64,000 nucleotides of DNA from Sphingomonas caeni (GTDB lineage Bacteria > Pseudomonadota > Alphaproteobacteria > Sphingomonadales > Sphingomonadaceae). Below are positions 27,535-37,582 of the stretch, in pieces. Position 1 is the first letter of the stretch, and every line of letters starts with the position of its first letter. Position numbers and translations under genes: made by a program. The stretch is from contig NZ_JAPDOK010000002.1 in the NCBI RefSeq assembly GCF_026013415.1, forward strand, positions 248,001 to 312,000. Direction: 5' to 3'. The notes beneath the pieces are model-generated. The model saw nothing but the letters and a program-made list of their open reading frames with translations. It did not search any database and was not told the DNA's origin.

Positions 27535-29913
27535 ATGGCGAGTACAAAACAAGTCCGTCTTGACGCGGGACTCGCCGTACGCGATGATTCCGCCGCACCC
27601 CCTGAAAATCCGGAGGCTGGGCCGTTGGCGACCCGGGCAAAGGCGCCGGTTTGGCGCGACACGATGAAGGCTGGCGCCCGGCGGAGCGGCGCGTTGATCG
27701 GCGGCATCCTGCTGTTTCTCGGCGTGCTGCTGCTCGCGCTCGCGCTCGCAAGCTATCATGCGCAGGATCCCTCGCTGAACACCGCGTCCGGCGGGCCTGC
27801 CCGAAATCTGCTGGGGCCGTTCGGGGCGTGGCTTTCCGACATGCTCTTCTCGATCTTCGGCGTGTCGATCTATCTGCTCGCGCCCGTGCCGCTGATCGCC
27901 GCCAACCGGCTGTGGCGCGACCGGCCGGTGGGCGATTGGGGACGGATGCTGCGCGGCGCCTGGCTCGGCACCGCGCTGATCGCGACCGCCTTCGCCTTCA
28001 TCCCCTTCGATTCGACCCTGCCCGCACAGCGCGCCGGGCTGACCGGGCTGGTGTTCGCCGGTGCGATCCGCTGGGCGCTGAGCCTGATCGGCGACGCCAC
28101 GGCGTCACTCTGGATCGGGCGCGCCCTCGCGGTGCTGATCGCGGCTTTGGGCTTCTGGATCTGGTGGCGCGCGCTCGATTTCAGCCTGCCCGAGCGCAAC
28201 TGGAGCCTGCCCAAGCTGCCCTTCAAGGCCGAGAATGACGATGACGGCCCGCCGAAATTGCTCGACGCGCCGAACCCCAAGCCCCAGCCGCGCAAGGTGG
28301 CGATGCCCGATGCGCGCCCCGGCCCGGTGATCGCCGACCGCAACCTCCAGCCCTCCCCGGCGCGCGCCAGGGCGCCGACCCAGACCAGCCTCGATTTCCG
28401 CGACACCTACAAGCTGCCGCCGCTCGACCTGCTCAAGGCGGTGCCGCCGAACACCAACGCCGCGGTCGACAAGGCCGCGCTCGAACGCAATGCGCGGCTG
28501 CTCGAGAGCGTGCTCGACGATTTCCATGTGAAGGGCCAGATCGTCGAGGTCCGCCCCGGCCCGGTCGTGACGATGTACGAACTCGAGCCCGCGAGCGGCA
28601 TCAAGGCGAGCCGGGTGATCCAGCTCGCCGACGATATCGCGCGCAACATGTCCGCCATTTCGGCGCGCGTCGCGACCATCCCGGGCCGCAGCGTGATCGG
28701 CATCGAGCTGCCCAACGCCAAGCGCGAGCCGGTCAATCTCCACGAGCTGATCGGCAGCCAGAGCTTCGAGGATCAGGGCGCCAGCCTGCCGCTCGTGCTC
28801 GGCAAGAATATCGGCGGCGATCCCGTCATCGCCGATCTCGCGCCGATGCCGCATTTGCTCGTCGCGGGCACCACCGGCTCGGGCAAGTCGGTCGGGCTCA
28901 ACTGCATGATCCTCTCGCTGCTCTACCGGCTGACGCCCGACCAGTGCCGGATGATCATGATCGATCCCAAGATGCTCGAACTGAGCATGTACAAGGGCAT
29001 CCCGCATCTGCTCGCCGAGGTCGTCACCGATCCGCCCAAGGCGGTGCGCGCGCTCAAATGGGCGGTCGAACAGATGGAGGATCGCTACCGGATGATGGCC
29101 TCGGTCAATGTCCGCAGCCTCGCCAGCTTCAACGACAAGGTCCGGCAGGCCAAGGCCAAGAACCAGAAGCTCGGGCGCAAGGTCCAGTGCGGCTATGACG
29201 AGAATGGCCGCCCGCTCTACGAAGAGGAGACGCTCGACCTGGTGCCGCTGCCGCAGATCGTGGTGGTGGTCGACGAGCTCGCCGATTTGATGATGACCGC
29301 GGGCAAGGAGGTCGAGTTCCTGATCCAGCGGCTCGCGCAAAAGGCGCGCGCGGCGGGCATCCACCTGATCATGGCGACCCAGCGCCCCTCGGTCGACGTC
29401 ATCACCGGCGTGATCAAGGCGAACCTGCCGACGCGGATCAGCTTCCACGTCACCTCGAAGATCGATTCGCGCACGATCCTGGGCGAGCAGGGCGCCGAGC
29501 AGCTGCTCGGCAAGGGCGACATGCTCTACATGCCCGGCGGCAAGCAGATCACCCGCGTCCACGGCCCCTTCGTCAGCGACGAGGAGGTGATGGCGGTCGC
29601 CGATTTCTGGCGCGGCCAGGGCGAGCCCGACTATATCTCCGCGGTCACCGAGGAGCCCGAGGATGGCGGCTTTGCGCTCGAAGGCGGCCCCGATGGCGAC
29701 GATTCGCCCGAGCAGCAGCTCTATCGCCGCGCGGTCCAGCTGGTCGCCGAAAGCCAGAAGGCCTCGACCTCGTGGCTCCAGCGCCAGCTCCGCGTCGGCT
29801 ACAACTCCGCCGCCCGCCTCATCGAGCAGATGGAGCGCGACGGGCTGGTCTCGAAGCCCGATCATGTCGGGCGGCGCGAGGTGCTGATGGATACCGACGG
29901 GCGGCCGCTGTGA
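27535..29913 (+). CDS. ftsK: DNA translocase FtsK
   Basis: A 792-residue DNA pump for chromosome segregation at the septum. Four to five membrane helices lie in residues ~45-210 (GALIGGILLFLGVLLLALAL onward). A proline-rich linker follows, then the alpha/beta motor with Walker A VAGTTGSGKSVGLN, the QIVVVVDELADLMM Walker B and HLIMATQRPSVDV. The C-terminal winged-helix gamma domain (LYRRAVQLVAES; STSWLQRQLRVGYNSAARLIEQM) binds KOPS-type sites. The linker is much shorter than in E. coli. Start 27535 is preferred because 27526 lies in a REP hairpin. Confidence 0.96.
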   Translation: MASTKQVRLDAGLAVRDDSAAPPENPEAGPLATRAKAPVWRDTMKAGARRSGALIGGILLFLGVLLLALALASYHAQDPSLNTASGGPARNLLGPFGAWLSDMLFSIFGVSIYLLAPVPLIAANRLWRDRPVGDWGRMLRGAWLGTALIATAFAFIPFDSTLPAQRAGLTGLVFAGAIRWALSLIGDATASLWIGRALAVLIAALGFWIWWRALDFSLPERNWSLPKLPFKAENDDDGPPKLLDAPNPKPQPRKVAMPDARPGPVIADRNLQPSPARARAPTQTSLDFRDTYKLPPLDLLKAVPPNTNAAVDKAALERNARLLESVLDDFHVKGQIVEVRPGPVVTMYELEPASGIKASRVIQLADDIARNMSAISARVATIPGRSVIGIELPNAKREPVNLHELIGSQSFEDQGASLPLVLGKNIGGDPVIADLAPMPHLLVAGTTGSGKSVGLNCMILSLLYRLTPDQCRMIMIDPKMLELSMYKGIPHLLAEVVTDPPKAVRALKWAVEQMEDRYRMMASVNVRSLASFNDKVRQAKAKNQKLGRKVQCGYDENGRPLYEEETLDLVPLPQIVVVVDELADLMMTAGKEVEFLIQRLAQKARAAGIHLIMATQRPSVDVITGVIKANLPTRISFHVTSKIDSRTILGEQGAEQLLGKGDMLYMPGGKQITRVHGPFVSDEEVMAVADFWRGQGEPDYISAVTEEPEDGGFALEGGPDGDDSPEQQLYRRAVQLVAESQKASTSWLQRQLRVGYNSAARLIEQMERDGLVSKPDHVGRREVLMDTDGRPL

Positions 29914-29954
29914 CGCGCGGCCCCCTCCCTTGCGGGGAGGGGAGCAAGACCGCC

Positions 29955-30224
29955 AGGGTGTGTACTCCATACCCGCAATGGCCGTGACGGAGCGCATTTT
30001 GGCGCACAGGTAGGAGCAAGGAGGGAGCGATGGATTTCCATCGTGACCGACGCGCGACGCCGCTGTGCGCCAAAATGCGCCCGCCCCGAAGGGGTCGCCC
30101 TGTGAGCGGCGCTGGACGGCGTCACGCCGCTTGCGCGTAGCACCGCTACGCGACTGCGCGACCTTCCTTGCCAGCGCCGCTCACAGGGCGATCACGACCG
30201 TTGCGGGTATGGAGTACACACCCT
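29955..30224. repeat. 270-bp three-armed nested inverted-repeat element
   Basis: Outer arms 29955-29987 and 30192-30224 are 33 nt each, with the first 24 bp perfect and two transitions after that. Inside are a perfect 18-bp stem (29992-30009 / 30063-30080) holding a small CGATGG-ATTT-CCATCG hairpin, and a perfect 21-bp stem (30095-30115 / 30171-30191) holding an 8-bp CGCGTAGC hairpin at 30134-30152. Together they would fold as a cloverleaf. It fills most of the ftsK-terC gap and ends 11 bp before the terC start, next to its ribosome site. It could be a MITE-like insertion or a structured leader. It encodes no protein. Confidence 0.85.
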
Positions 30225-30235
30225 AGGGCAGGCGC

Positions 30236-30892
30236 ATGAGCTTCAACTTCGCCGCCATCTTCACGCCCTCGGGGCTCGCAAGCCTGGGCCAGATCATCCT
30301 GGGCGACCTCACCATGGCCGGCGACAATGTCGTGGTGATGGGCTCGCTCGCCTCCGGCCTGCCCGAGAAGCAGCGGCGCCAGGTGCTGATGCTCGGCGTC
30401 GCCATGGCGCTGGTCTTCCTGATCGGCTTCTCGCTGATCGCGGTGCAATTGCTCCACATCACCGGGCTGGTGCTCGCGGGCGGGCTGCTGCTGCTCTGGG
30501 TCGCGTACAATATGTGGCACGAGATCCGCCACGCCGCGCGCCATCACACCGCCCATACGCTCGAGGAGATCGAAGCCGAGGCCGCGCTAGCCAAGCCCGC
30601 CAAGACCTTCCTCGCCGCGGCGATCCAGATCACCATCGCCGATCTCTCGATGAGCCTCGACAATGTGCTGCTCGTCGCCTCGATCGCACGCGAGAATCCG
30701 GCCCTGCTGTTCATCGGGCTCAGCTTCTCGGTCCTGCTGATGGGGCTGCTCGCCAATGTCGTCGCCCGGCTGATCCAGCGCTATCACTGGATCGCCTATA
30801 TCGGCCTCGTCGTGATCCTGTGGGTTGCCGTCCGGATGATCTATGAGGGCATTGTCGACAACAAGATCGGCATTCTCCATCTGATCTTCTGA
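30236..30892 (+). CDS. TerC family (YjbE-like) integral membrane protein, copy 1
   Basis: A 218-residue polytopic protein of about seven helices. TerC hallmarks are the acidic helix LGDLTMAGDNVVVMGSLASGLP and the matching DLSMSLDNVLLVASIA in the second half, which likely form a metal site. The family is linked to manganese or calcium export and tellurium resistance. A basic, acidic loop (RHHTAHTLEEIEAEA) separates the halves. It is 32 bp upstream of a close paralogue, and its leader is the nested inverted-repeat element. Confidence 0.92.
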   Translation: MSFNFAAIFTPSGLASLGQIILGDLTMAGDNVVVMGSLASGLPEKQRRQVLMLGVAMALVFLIGFSLIAVQLLHITGLVLAGGLLLLWVAYNMWHEIRHAARHHTAHTLEEIEAEAALAKPAKTFLAAAIQITIADLSMSLDNVLLVASIARENPALLFIGLSFSVLLMGLLANVVARLIQRYHWIAYIGLVVILWVAVRMIYEGIVDNKIGILHLIF

Positions 30893-30924
30893 GGCCCGCG
30901 GGCGCGCCGGAGCGTTCCTGCCCC

Positions 30925-31551
30925 ATGACGATGGACCTGAATTCGCTTTTCTCGCTCTCCCCCGACGCGTGGCAGGCGCTGGGCGAGGTGATCGTGATCG
31001 ATCTGGTGCTCGCGGGCGACAATGCCGTGGTGGTCGGCGCCCTTGCCGCGGGATTGCCCCACAGGCAGCAGCGCCAGGTGATCCTGGTCGGCATCGGCGC
31101 CGCCCTGGTGATGCGGGTCGGCTTCGCGCTGATCGCGACGCAGTTGCTCCAGGTGATCGGCCTGCTTTTCGCGGGCGGACTGCTGCTGCTCTGGGTCGCC
31201 TGGCGGATGTGGCGCGAGCTGCGCGCGGGCAGCCCGCATCAGGAGGTCCCCACCAGGCCTCCCAAAAGCTTCGCCGCCGCCGCCTGGTCGGTCGCGCTTG
31301 CCGATGTCTCGATGAGCCTCGACAATGTCCTGGGCGTCGCGGGCGCCGCGCGCGAGCATCCCGCGATCCTGATTTTCGGCCTGCTCTTCTCGGTCGCGAT
31401 GATGGGCCTCGCCGCCAATTTCATCGCCCGCGTGATCGAGCGCAACCGCTGGATCGGGTTCGTCGGGCTGGCGGTGATCGTCTGGGTCGCGATCCGGATG
31501 GTCTATGAAGGCATCGTCCATCACGAGACCGGGCTGGTGACGTTGGTCTAG
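30925..31551 (+). CDS. TerC family (YjbE-like) integral membrane protein, copy 2
   Basis: A 208-residue paralogue of the preceding protein, with IDLVLAGDNAVVVGALAAGLP and LADVSMSLDNVLGVAGAA in equivalent positions and a shorter cytoplasmic loop (GSPHQEVPTRPP). The tandem pair may form a heteromeric transporter or handle different metals. A local duplication is the simplest origin. Followed by a long REP hairpin and a copy of the dispersed repeat. Confidence 0.92.
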   Translation: MTMDLNSLFSLSPDAWQALGEVIVIDLVLAGDNAVVVGALAAGLPHRQQRQVILVGIGAALVMRVGFALIATQLLQVIGLLFAGGLLLLWVAWRMWRELRAGSPHQEVPTRPPKSFAAAAWSVALADVSMSLDNVLGVAGAAREHPAILIFGLLFSVAMMGLAANFIARVIERNRWIGFVGLAVIVWVAIRMVYEGIVHHETGLVTLV

Positions 31552-31576
31552 GTTGGGGACTCAATCATTCTCCACT

Positions 31577-31653
31577 CACCCCGGCCTTGAGCCGGGGTCC
31601 CGCTTCTTCTTTCGTAGCGCGAGATAGCGGGATCCCGGCTCAAGGCCGGGGTG
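31577..31653. repeat. long REP-like hairpin downstream of the second TerC gene
   Basis: Two 28-nt arms (31577-31604 and 31626-31653) with one mismatch around a 21-nt loop; each arm contains its own short CCCCGG..CCGGGG palindrome. It lies 25 bp after the TerC stop and could end transcription or protect the 3' end. Confidence 0.8.
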
Positions 31654-31721
31654 ACGACATAAATTCAGCTACTTGGTTGGGTTCTCAACCTGGGGGCTGC
31701 GCTCAATTGGCGTTGCAGGGC

Positions 31722-31932
31722 GTGGTTCGTTGAGTCCACTTCCCAAGCCCTTGAAATGTAGGATTTCGCCTGCTTGGCTCGCGCAGCCGGTCGCTCCGGC
31801 CGCTCTTTGACCCTGTCGATCCGCACCTGGCGAACCAGGCCTTTTCCCCAGAAACCGCGCGGCGCAAGACAGGCGCGGCAGTGTTACCCTAGTGTCACCT
31901 TTCACATGCCGGGACGCCCCAGCCTGGTGCGC
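31722..31932 (-). repeat. dispersed ~200-bp intergenic repeat, copy 1
   Basis: Read on the minus strand, it runs from a GCGCACCAGGC-like end through GCATGTGAAAGGTGACAC, a CCTGG-TTCG-CCAGG hairpin, a 29-nt block identical in all three copies (31793-31821), GAAATCCTACATTTCAAGGG and GGACTCAACGAACCAC. It sits between the convergent TerC and dienelactone hydrolase genes. The apparent 78-codon open frame is not kept in frame by the other copies, so I treat it as non-coding. Confidence 0.8.
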
Positions 31933-31947
31933 TACTGAGTCCAGACT

Positions 31948-32640
31948 CTAGCCCAGATTCTCCGCGAAAAACGCCGAGGTCCGCGAATCCGCCAGATCGG
32001 CCGAGACCGCCGAGCGCCTTTTGCCCATCTCGGTCGCGAAGCCGTGATCCTCGCCCGGATAGTCGAAGAGCGTCACCCTGGGATGATCGTCGAGGCCGGC
32101 ATGGATCGCCGCCTGCGCATCCTTGTCGACGAAATGATCCTCCTGCGGGATGTGGAGCAGCAGCGGATGCGCGATGCCGTGCTTCTCGCCGAGCAGCCCG
32201 TCGAGCCCGACGCCATAATAGCCCACGCTCGCATCCACATCGGTGCGTGCCGCGGTCATGTACGCCAGCCGCCCGCCCAGGCAGTAGCCGACCACGCCCA
32301 CCTTGCCGCCGCTGCCCAGCCGCCCCCGCGCCCAGCGGATCGTCGCCTCGATATCGCGGATGCCCGCATCCTGGTTGAACTTGCCCATCCAGCCGAGCGC
32401 CTCCTTGAACTGCTCGGGCATATCGGGGTCGAGTTCGATGCCCGGCTGGAGCCGCCAGAAGAGATCAGGCGCGACCGCCAGATAGCCCTCGGTGGCCAGC
32501 CGGTCGCACTTCTGCCTAATCCCTTGATTCACACCGAAAATCTCCTGGATCACGACGATCGCGGCGCGCGGCGTGCCCACGGGCTCGGCGCAATAAGCCT
32601 GGAAGCTGGCATCGCCATCAAGTGTCTGAATCGAAATCAT
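31948..32640 (-). CDS. dienelactone hydrolase family protein
   Basis: A 230-residue alpha/beta hydrolase with the family's cysteine nucleophile in VGVVGYCLGGRLAYM, an N-terminal AIVVIQEIFGVNQGIR and a C-terminal Asp/His pair (PQEDHFVDK; GEDHGFATEMG). These enzymes open dienelactones in catechol degradation, but many have unknown esterase roles. No other aromatic-degradation gene is nearby. The ATG at 32640 gives the normal N-terminus. Confidence 0.92.
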   Translation of the reverse strand: MISIQTLDGDASFQAYCAEPVGTPRAAIVVIQEIFGVNQGIRQKCDRLATEGYLAVAPDLFWRLQPGIELDPDMPEQFKEALGWMGKFNQDAGIRDIEATIRWARGRLGSGGKVGVVGYCLGGRLAYMTAARTDVDASVGYYGVGLDGLLGEKHGIAHPLLLHIPQEDHFVDKDAQAAIHAGLDDHPRVTLFDYPGEDHGFATEMGKRRSAVSADLADSRTSAFFAENLG

Positions 32641-32661
32641 TTCTTCTCTCCATGACGCCGC

Positions 32662-32793
32662 TCATGCGCCAGCAACCGATGGTTGGGACGATCCCGCCCC
32701 GCCCGAATCGTGGCCGGGCCCGTCGCTCCCCACAATACGGTGGCAGGGGACGATGGGCGTTGTCACCACGCCCCAGTCGCGCGCATAGGTCAT
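32662..32793 (-). pseudogene. fragment of an O6-alkylguanine-DNA alkyltransferase-like gene
   Basis: A 43-codon frame carrying TTPIVPCHRIVGSDG, which matches the active-site block (PCHRV) of Ogt/MGMT alkyltransferases, including the alkyl-acceptor cysteine. The upstream in-frame LSRVAAIVRNMTYARD can be read as decayed flanking sequence, but the full N-terminal part is missing and the DUF6489-like gene occupies the space on the other strand. It ends in a G/S-rich tail instead of the usual helix. Best read as a relic; no complete gene fits. Confidence 0.5.
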
Positions 32794-32828
32794 GTTTCGC
32801 ACGATAGCCGCGACGCGGGAGAGCGCCA

Positions 32829-33061
32829 ATGAAGATCAACGTCGAAATCGATTGCACCCCCGAAGAGGCGCGCCGCGCGGTCGGGCTGCCCGATCTCACC
32901 CCGCTGCACGACAAATATATCGCGATGATGACCGAGACGATGGAGAAGGGCGCGTCGCCCGAACTCTTCGAATCGATGACCCGCGCCTGGGCCCCGATGG
33001 GCGAGGCGGGAATGTCGATGTGGCGCGGCATGTTCGACGCGGCGACCAAGACCGGCAAGTA

Positions 33062-33062
<1 letters not shown>
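32829..33062 (+). CDS. small DUF6489-like protein
   Basis: A 77-residue protein: KINVEIDCTPEEARRAVGLP, then a helical tail with AMMTETMEKG and GEAGMSMWRGMF. It resembles a small sphingomonad family (I believe DUF6489) usually found just before mnmE, and is otherwise uncharacterised. A GGGAG site precedes the ATG. Its TAA stop shares one base with the mnmE ATG, so the two are translationally coupled. Confidence 0.8.
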
Positions 33063-34324
<1,262 letters not shown>

Positions 34325-34340
34325 TGTTCCACGTGGAACG
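34325..34340. other. parS site 1
   Basis: TGTTCCACGTGGAACG matches the conserved ParB-binding parS consensus (TGTTNCACGTGAAACA type), with a perfect 14-bp palindrome at 34326-34339. It lies between mnmE and mnmG, about 3.2 kb from parB. Confidence 0.88.
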
Positions 34341-34365
34341 CTGATGCGCTAAGGGCGCGTCCATC

Positions 34366-36192
34366 ATGCAATTCGATGTGATCGTGATCGGCGGCGGCCA
34401 TGCCGGGACCGAGGCTGCGGCGGCTTCCGCCCGCCGCGGCGCGCGCACTGCGCTCTTGAGTTTCGACCTGACCAAGCTCGGCGCCATGTCGTGCAATCCG
34501 GCGATCGGCGGGCTCGGCAAGGGGCATCTGGTCCGCGAGGTCGATGCGTTCGACGGGCTGATCGCCCGCGCCGCGGACGCCGCCGCGATCCATTATCGCA
34601 TGCTCAACCGCAGCAAGGGAACCGCGGTCCAGGGTCCGCGCGTCCAGGCCGACCGCACCCGCTATGCCGCCGCGATCCAGGCGATGCTCAAGGCGCAGCA
34701 TGGGCTCACCTTGGTCGAAGGGGAGGCGGCCGAGCTGCTTCTCGCCGCCGGCGCGGTGTCGGGCGTCCGCCTCGCCGACGGTATTGCGCTTTCCGCGCCG
34801 GCTGTCGTCCTCGCCACCGGCACCTTTCTCGGCGGCCGTATCTTCCGGGGCGAGGAGCGGCTCGACGGCGGGCGTATCGGCGAGTCCGCCGCGTATCGCA
34901 TCGCCGCCCAACTCCGCGAACTCGCGCTGCCGATGGCCCGCCTCAAGACCGGCACCCCGCCGCGCCTCGACGGCCGCTCCATCGATTGGACGCGCGTGAC
35001 CGAGCAACCCTCGGACGGCGATCCCTGGACGATGTCGCCGATGACCTGCGCGCGGCTGCTTCCGCAGCTCTATTGTGGCGTCACCCGCACCAACGAGGCC
35101 ACGCACGAGGCGATCCGCGCCGGGCTCGACCGCTCGCCGCTCTTCACTGGCGCGATCGACGCGCAAGGGCCGCGCTACTGCCCGTCGATCGAGGACAAGA
35201 TCCACCGCTTCGGCGACCGCGACGGGCATCAGATCTTCCTCGAGCCGGAGGGCCTGGATACCCCGCTCGTCTATCCCAACGGCATGTCGACGTCGCTGCC
35301 CGTCGATATCCAGGCGGCGATGGTTGCGTCGATCCCGGGTCTCGAGCGCGCCAGGATCGTCACGCCGGGCTATGCGGTCGAGTATGATCATATCGACCCG
35401 CGCGCGCTCGATGCGACGCTGGGCCTGCCCGCAATCCCCGGCATCTTCTGCGCCGGCCAGATCAACGGCACCACGGGCTATGAGGAAGCCGCCGGGCAGG
35501 GGCTCGCCGCGGGCGCCAACGCCGCGGCGCAGGCGCTGGGTATCACCCCCCTGATCCTCGATCGCGCGACCTCCTATCTTGGCGTCATGATCGACGATCT
35601 GGTGCTGCAGGGCGTGACCGAACCCTATCGGATGCTCACCGCCCGCGCCGAATATCGCCTGCGCCTTCGCGCCGACAATGCCGAGACGCGCCTCGGGCCC
35701 ATCGCGGAAACGCTCGGCCTGCTGGGCGAGGAACGCGCTACGCGCCTCTCCGATCGAAGGGCCAGGCGCGGGGCGCTGGACACCGCCTTTGGCCATGAGA
35801 TTACCGCCAGCGCCCTCCGCGCCGCTGGCGCCCCGGTGGCGCAGGACGGCGCGCGCCGACCGGCGCGTGAGTGGCTGCGTTTTCAGGGCGTGGAGGTGGC
35901 GCACCTCGCCCCAAGCCTCGAAGCCGACGCACAGCTCCTTGCCGAATATGTCGAGGATCAGCGTTACGCCCCCTATCTGGAGCGGCAGGAGAGCGACGTG
36001 GCGCAGCTCCGCTCGAACGACGCCGTCCGGCTCGGCGCGCTCGATTTCGCCCTGATTCCCGGTCTCTCGAACGAGATGGTCGAGCGCCTGTCGCTTGCCC
36101 GGCCGGAGACGCTGGGTGCGGCCGCGCGCATTCGGGGCATCACCCCGGCAGCGCTTTCCGCCATTCTCCTCCACGCCAGGCGCGCCGCATGA
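34366..36192 (+). CDS. mnmG: tRNA uridine-5-carboxymethylaminomethyl modification enzyme MnmG (GidA)
   Basis: A 608-residue FAD enzyme, the partner of MnmE. It has the FAD loop [21 protein letters not shown], the [19 protein letters not shown] segment with the catalytic cysteine, [13 protein letters not shown] and [20 protein letters not shown]. Length and ends are typical. It overlaps rsmG by 4 bp (ATGA) and lies in the conserved mnmE-mnmG-rsmG-parA-parB block near chromosome origins. Confidence 0.98.
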   Translation: MQFDVIVIGGGHAGTEAAAASARRGARTALLSFDLTKLGAMSCNPAIGGLGKGHLVREVDAFDGLIARAADAAAIHYRMLNRSKGTAVQGPRVQADRTRYAAAIQAMLKAQHGLTLVEGEAAELLLAAGAVSGVRLADGIALSAPAVVLATGTFLGGRIFRGEERLDGGRIGESAAYRIAAQLRELALPMARLKTGTPPRLDGRSIDWTRVTEQPSDGDPWTMSPMTCARLLPQLYCGVTRTNEATHEAIRAGLDRSPLFTGAIDAQGPRYCPSIEDKIHRFGDRDGHQIFLEPEGLDTPLVYPNGMSTSLPVDIQAAMVASIPGLERARIVTPGYAVEYDHIDPRALDATLGLPAIPGIFCAGQINGTTGYEEAAGQGLAAGANAAAQALGITPLILDRATSYLGVMIDDLVLQGVTEPYRMLTARAEYRLRLRADNAETRLGPIAETLGLLGEERATRLSDRRARRGALDTAFGHEITASALRAAGAPVAQDGARRPAREWLRFQGVEVAHLAPSLEADAQLLAEYVEDQRYAPYLERQESDVAQLRSNDAVRLGALDFALIPGLSNEMVERLSLARPETLGAAARIRGITPAALSAILLHARRAA

Positions 36193-36803
36193 CCGAAGAC
36201 GAAGCCCGTAGCTGGGTCCGCGCCCGGTTCGGTGTTCCACGTGAAACAGTGCTGGCGCGCTACGCCGGCATCCTCCGCGATGAATCGGCACGTCAAAACC
36301 TGATAGCCGCCTCCACGCTCGACGAGATCTGGAACCGCCATCTGGCCGATTCGGCGCAGCTGATTCCGCTCGCGGATGTCGACGGCCCGTGGATCGATAT
36401 CGGCGCCGGGGCGGGGCTCCCCGGCCTCGTCATCTCGATCCTGACCGATCGTGACGTGACGCTGGTCGAACCCCGAACCAAGCGCGCCGAGTTCCTCCGC
36501 ACGACCGCCGCGGCGCTCGGCCTCGACAACGTCACCGTCGCCGCCAGCCGCATTGAGACCCACAAACCCGCCAGGCCCGCGGCCGTCATCTCCGCCCGTG
36601 CGGTCGCGCCGCTCTACGAGCTCTTCGCCGGCGCGCGGCATTGCACAGATTCGTCCACAATCTGGTTGCTGCCAAAGGGCCGAAACGCCGAATCGGAGGT
36701 GGAAGCCACGCGCGGCGCATGGCAGGGTGTGTTTCACGTGGAACCGAGCATCACCTCCCCGGATTCGGGGATCGTGATCGCACGAGGGGTACGCCCGAGA
36801 TGA
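36189..36803 (+). CDS. rsmG: 16S rRNA (guanine-N7) methyltransferase RsmG (GidB)
   Basis: A 204-residue SAM methyltransferase modifying G527 of 16S rRNA (E. coli numbering). It shows [22 protein letters not shown], the SAM loop [16 protein letters not shown] and [13 protein letters not shown]. Its coding sequence contains two parS sites (36233 and 36730), so codons there are constrained for ParB binding. It overlaps mnmG and parA by 4 bp each. Confidence 0.97.
   Translation: MTEDEARSWVRARFGVPRETVLARYAGILRDESARQNLIAASTLDEIWNRHLADSAQLIPLADVDGPWIDIGAGAGLPGLVISILTDRDVTLVEPRTKRAEFLRTTAAALGLDNVTVAASRIETHKPARPAAVISARAVAPLYELFAGARHCTDSSTIWLLPKGRNAESEVEATRGAWQGVFHVEPSITSPDSGIVIARGVRPR
36233..36248. 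other. parS site 2 (inside rsmG)
   Basis: TGTTCCACGTGAAACA, an exact match to the 16-bp bacterial parS consensus, encoding VPRET within RsmG. Two other sites lie 1.9 kb left and 0.5 kb right. Confidence 0.95.
36730..36745. other. parS site 3 (end of rsmG)
   Basis: TGTTTCACGTGGAACC, parS consensus with one end mismatch, encoding part of VFHVEP in RsmG. It lies 55 bp before the parA start. Confidence 0.9.
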
Positions 36804-37582
36804 TCTGTATCGCCATTGCCAATCAGAAGGGCGGGGTGGGGAAAACCACCACGGCGATCAATGTCGGCACCGCGCTGGCCGCGATCGGCAAGCGCGTGCT
36901 GCTGATCGACCTCGATCCGCAGGGCAATTGCTCGACCGGCCTCGGCATCACCCGGGCCCAGCGCGAGCATTCGAGTTATGAGCTGCTGGTCAGCGAGACC
37001 ACGCTCGAAGAAGTGGCGATGCCCACGCGCGTGCCCGGCCTCGACATCGTTCCCGCGACACAGGACCTGTCGGGCGCGGAGATCGAGCTGATCGAATTCG
37101 AGGCGCGGACCCATCGGCTGGAGGCTGCGCTCCGCCGCGATTCGGGCAATCGCTGGGACGTGATCCTGATCGACTGCCCACCCTCGCTCGGGCTGCTCAC
37201 GATCAACGCGATGGTCGCCGCCAATTCGCTGCTCGTGCCGCTCCAGTGCGAGTTCTTCGCGCTCGAGGGGCTCAGCCAGTTGCTCAACACGGTCGAGCGC
37301 ATCCGCAGCCGCTTCAATCCGGGCCTCGGCATCCTGGGGGTGGTGCTCACCATGTACGATCGCCGCAACCGCCTGACCGACCAGGTCTCGGACGATGTCC
37401 GCGCGGTGCTCGGCAATGTCGTGTTCAACACGGTGATCCCGCGCAATGTCCGCCTGTCCGAGGCGCCCAGCCACGGGCTGCCCGCGCTGATCTACGATTA
37501 TAAATGCCCCGGATCGGAGGCCTATATCGCGCTCGCCCGCGAGGTGATCGAGCGCCTGCCCAAGCACAAGAAGGCCGCATGA
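36800..37582 (+). CDS. parA: chromosome partitioning ATPase ParA
   Basis: A 260-residue ParA/Soj-type ATPase with the deviant Walker A NQKGGVGKTTTAIN, the LLIDLDPQGNCSTGLG segment and DVILIDCPPSLGLL. It forms the gradient that moves ParB-parS complexes to the cell pole. Lack of an N-terminal HTH marks it as the chromosomal type. ATGA overlaps on both sides couple it to rsmG and parB. Confidence 0.97.
   Translation: MICIAIANQKGGVGKTTTAINVGTALAAIGKRVLLIDLDPQGNCSTGLGITRAQREHSSYELLVSETTLEEVAMPTRVPGLDIVPATQDLSGAEIELIEFEARTHRLEAALRRDSGNRWDVILIDCPPSLGLLTINAMVAANSLLVPLQCEFFALEGLSQLLNTVERIRSRFNPGLGILGVVLTMYDRRNRLTDQVSDDVRAVLGNVVFNTVIPRNVRLSEAPSHGLPALIYDYKCPGSEAYIALAREVIERLPKHKKAA

Noticed and set aside
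29914..30235. yybP-ykoY manganese riboswitch before TerC.
   Set aside because: I looked for the conserved junction and pairing and saw only the nested inverted repeat.
31669..31905. A 78-codon open frame within repeat copy 1 and similar frames in copies 2 and 3.
   Set aside because: The DNA is conserved but the frames shift between copies, so conservation is not at protein level.
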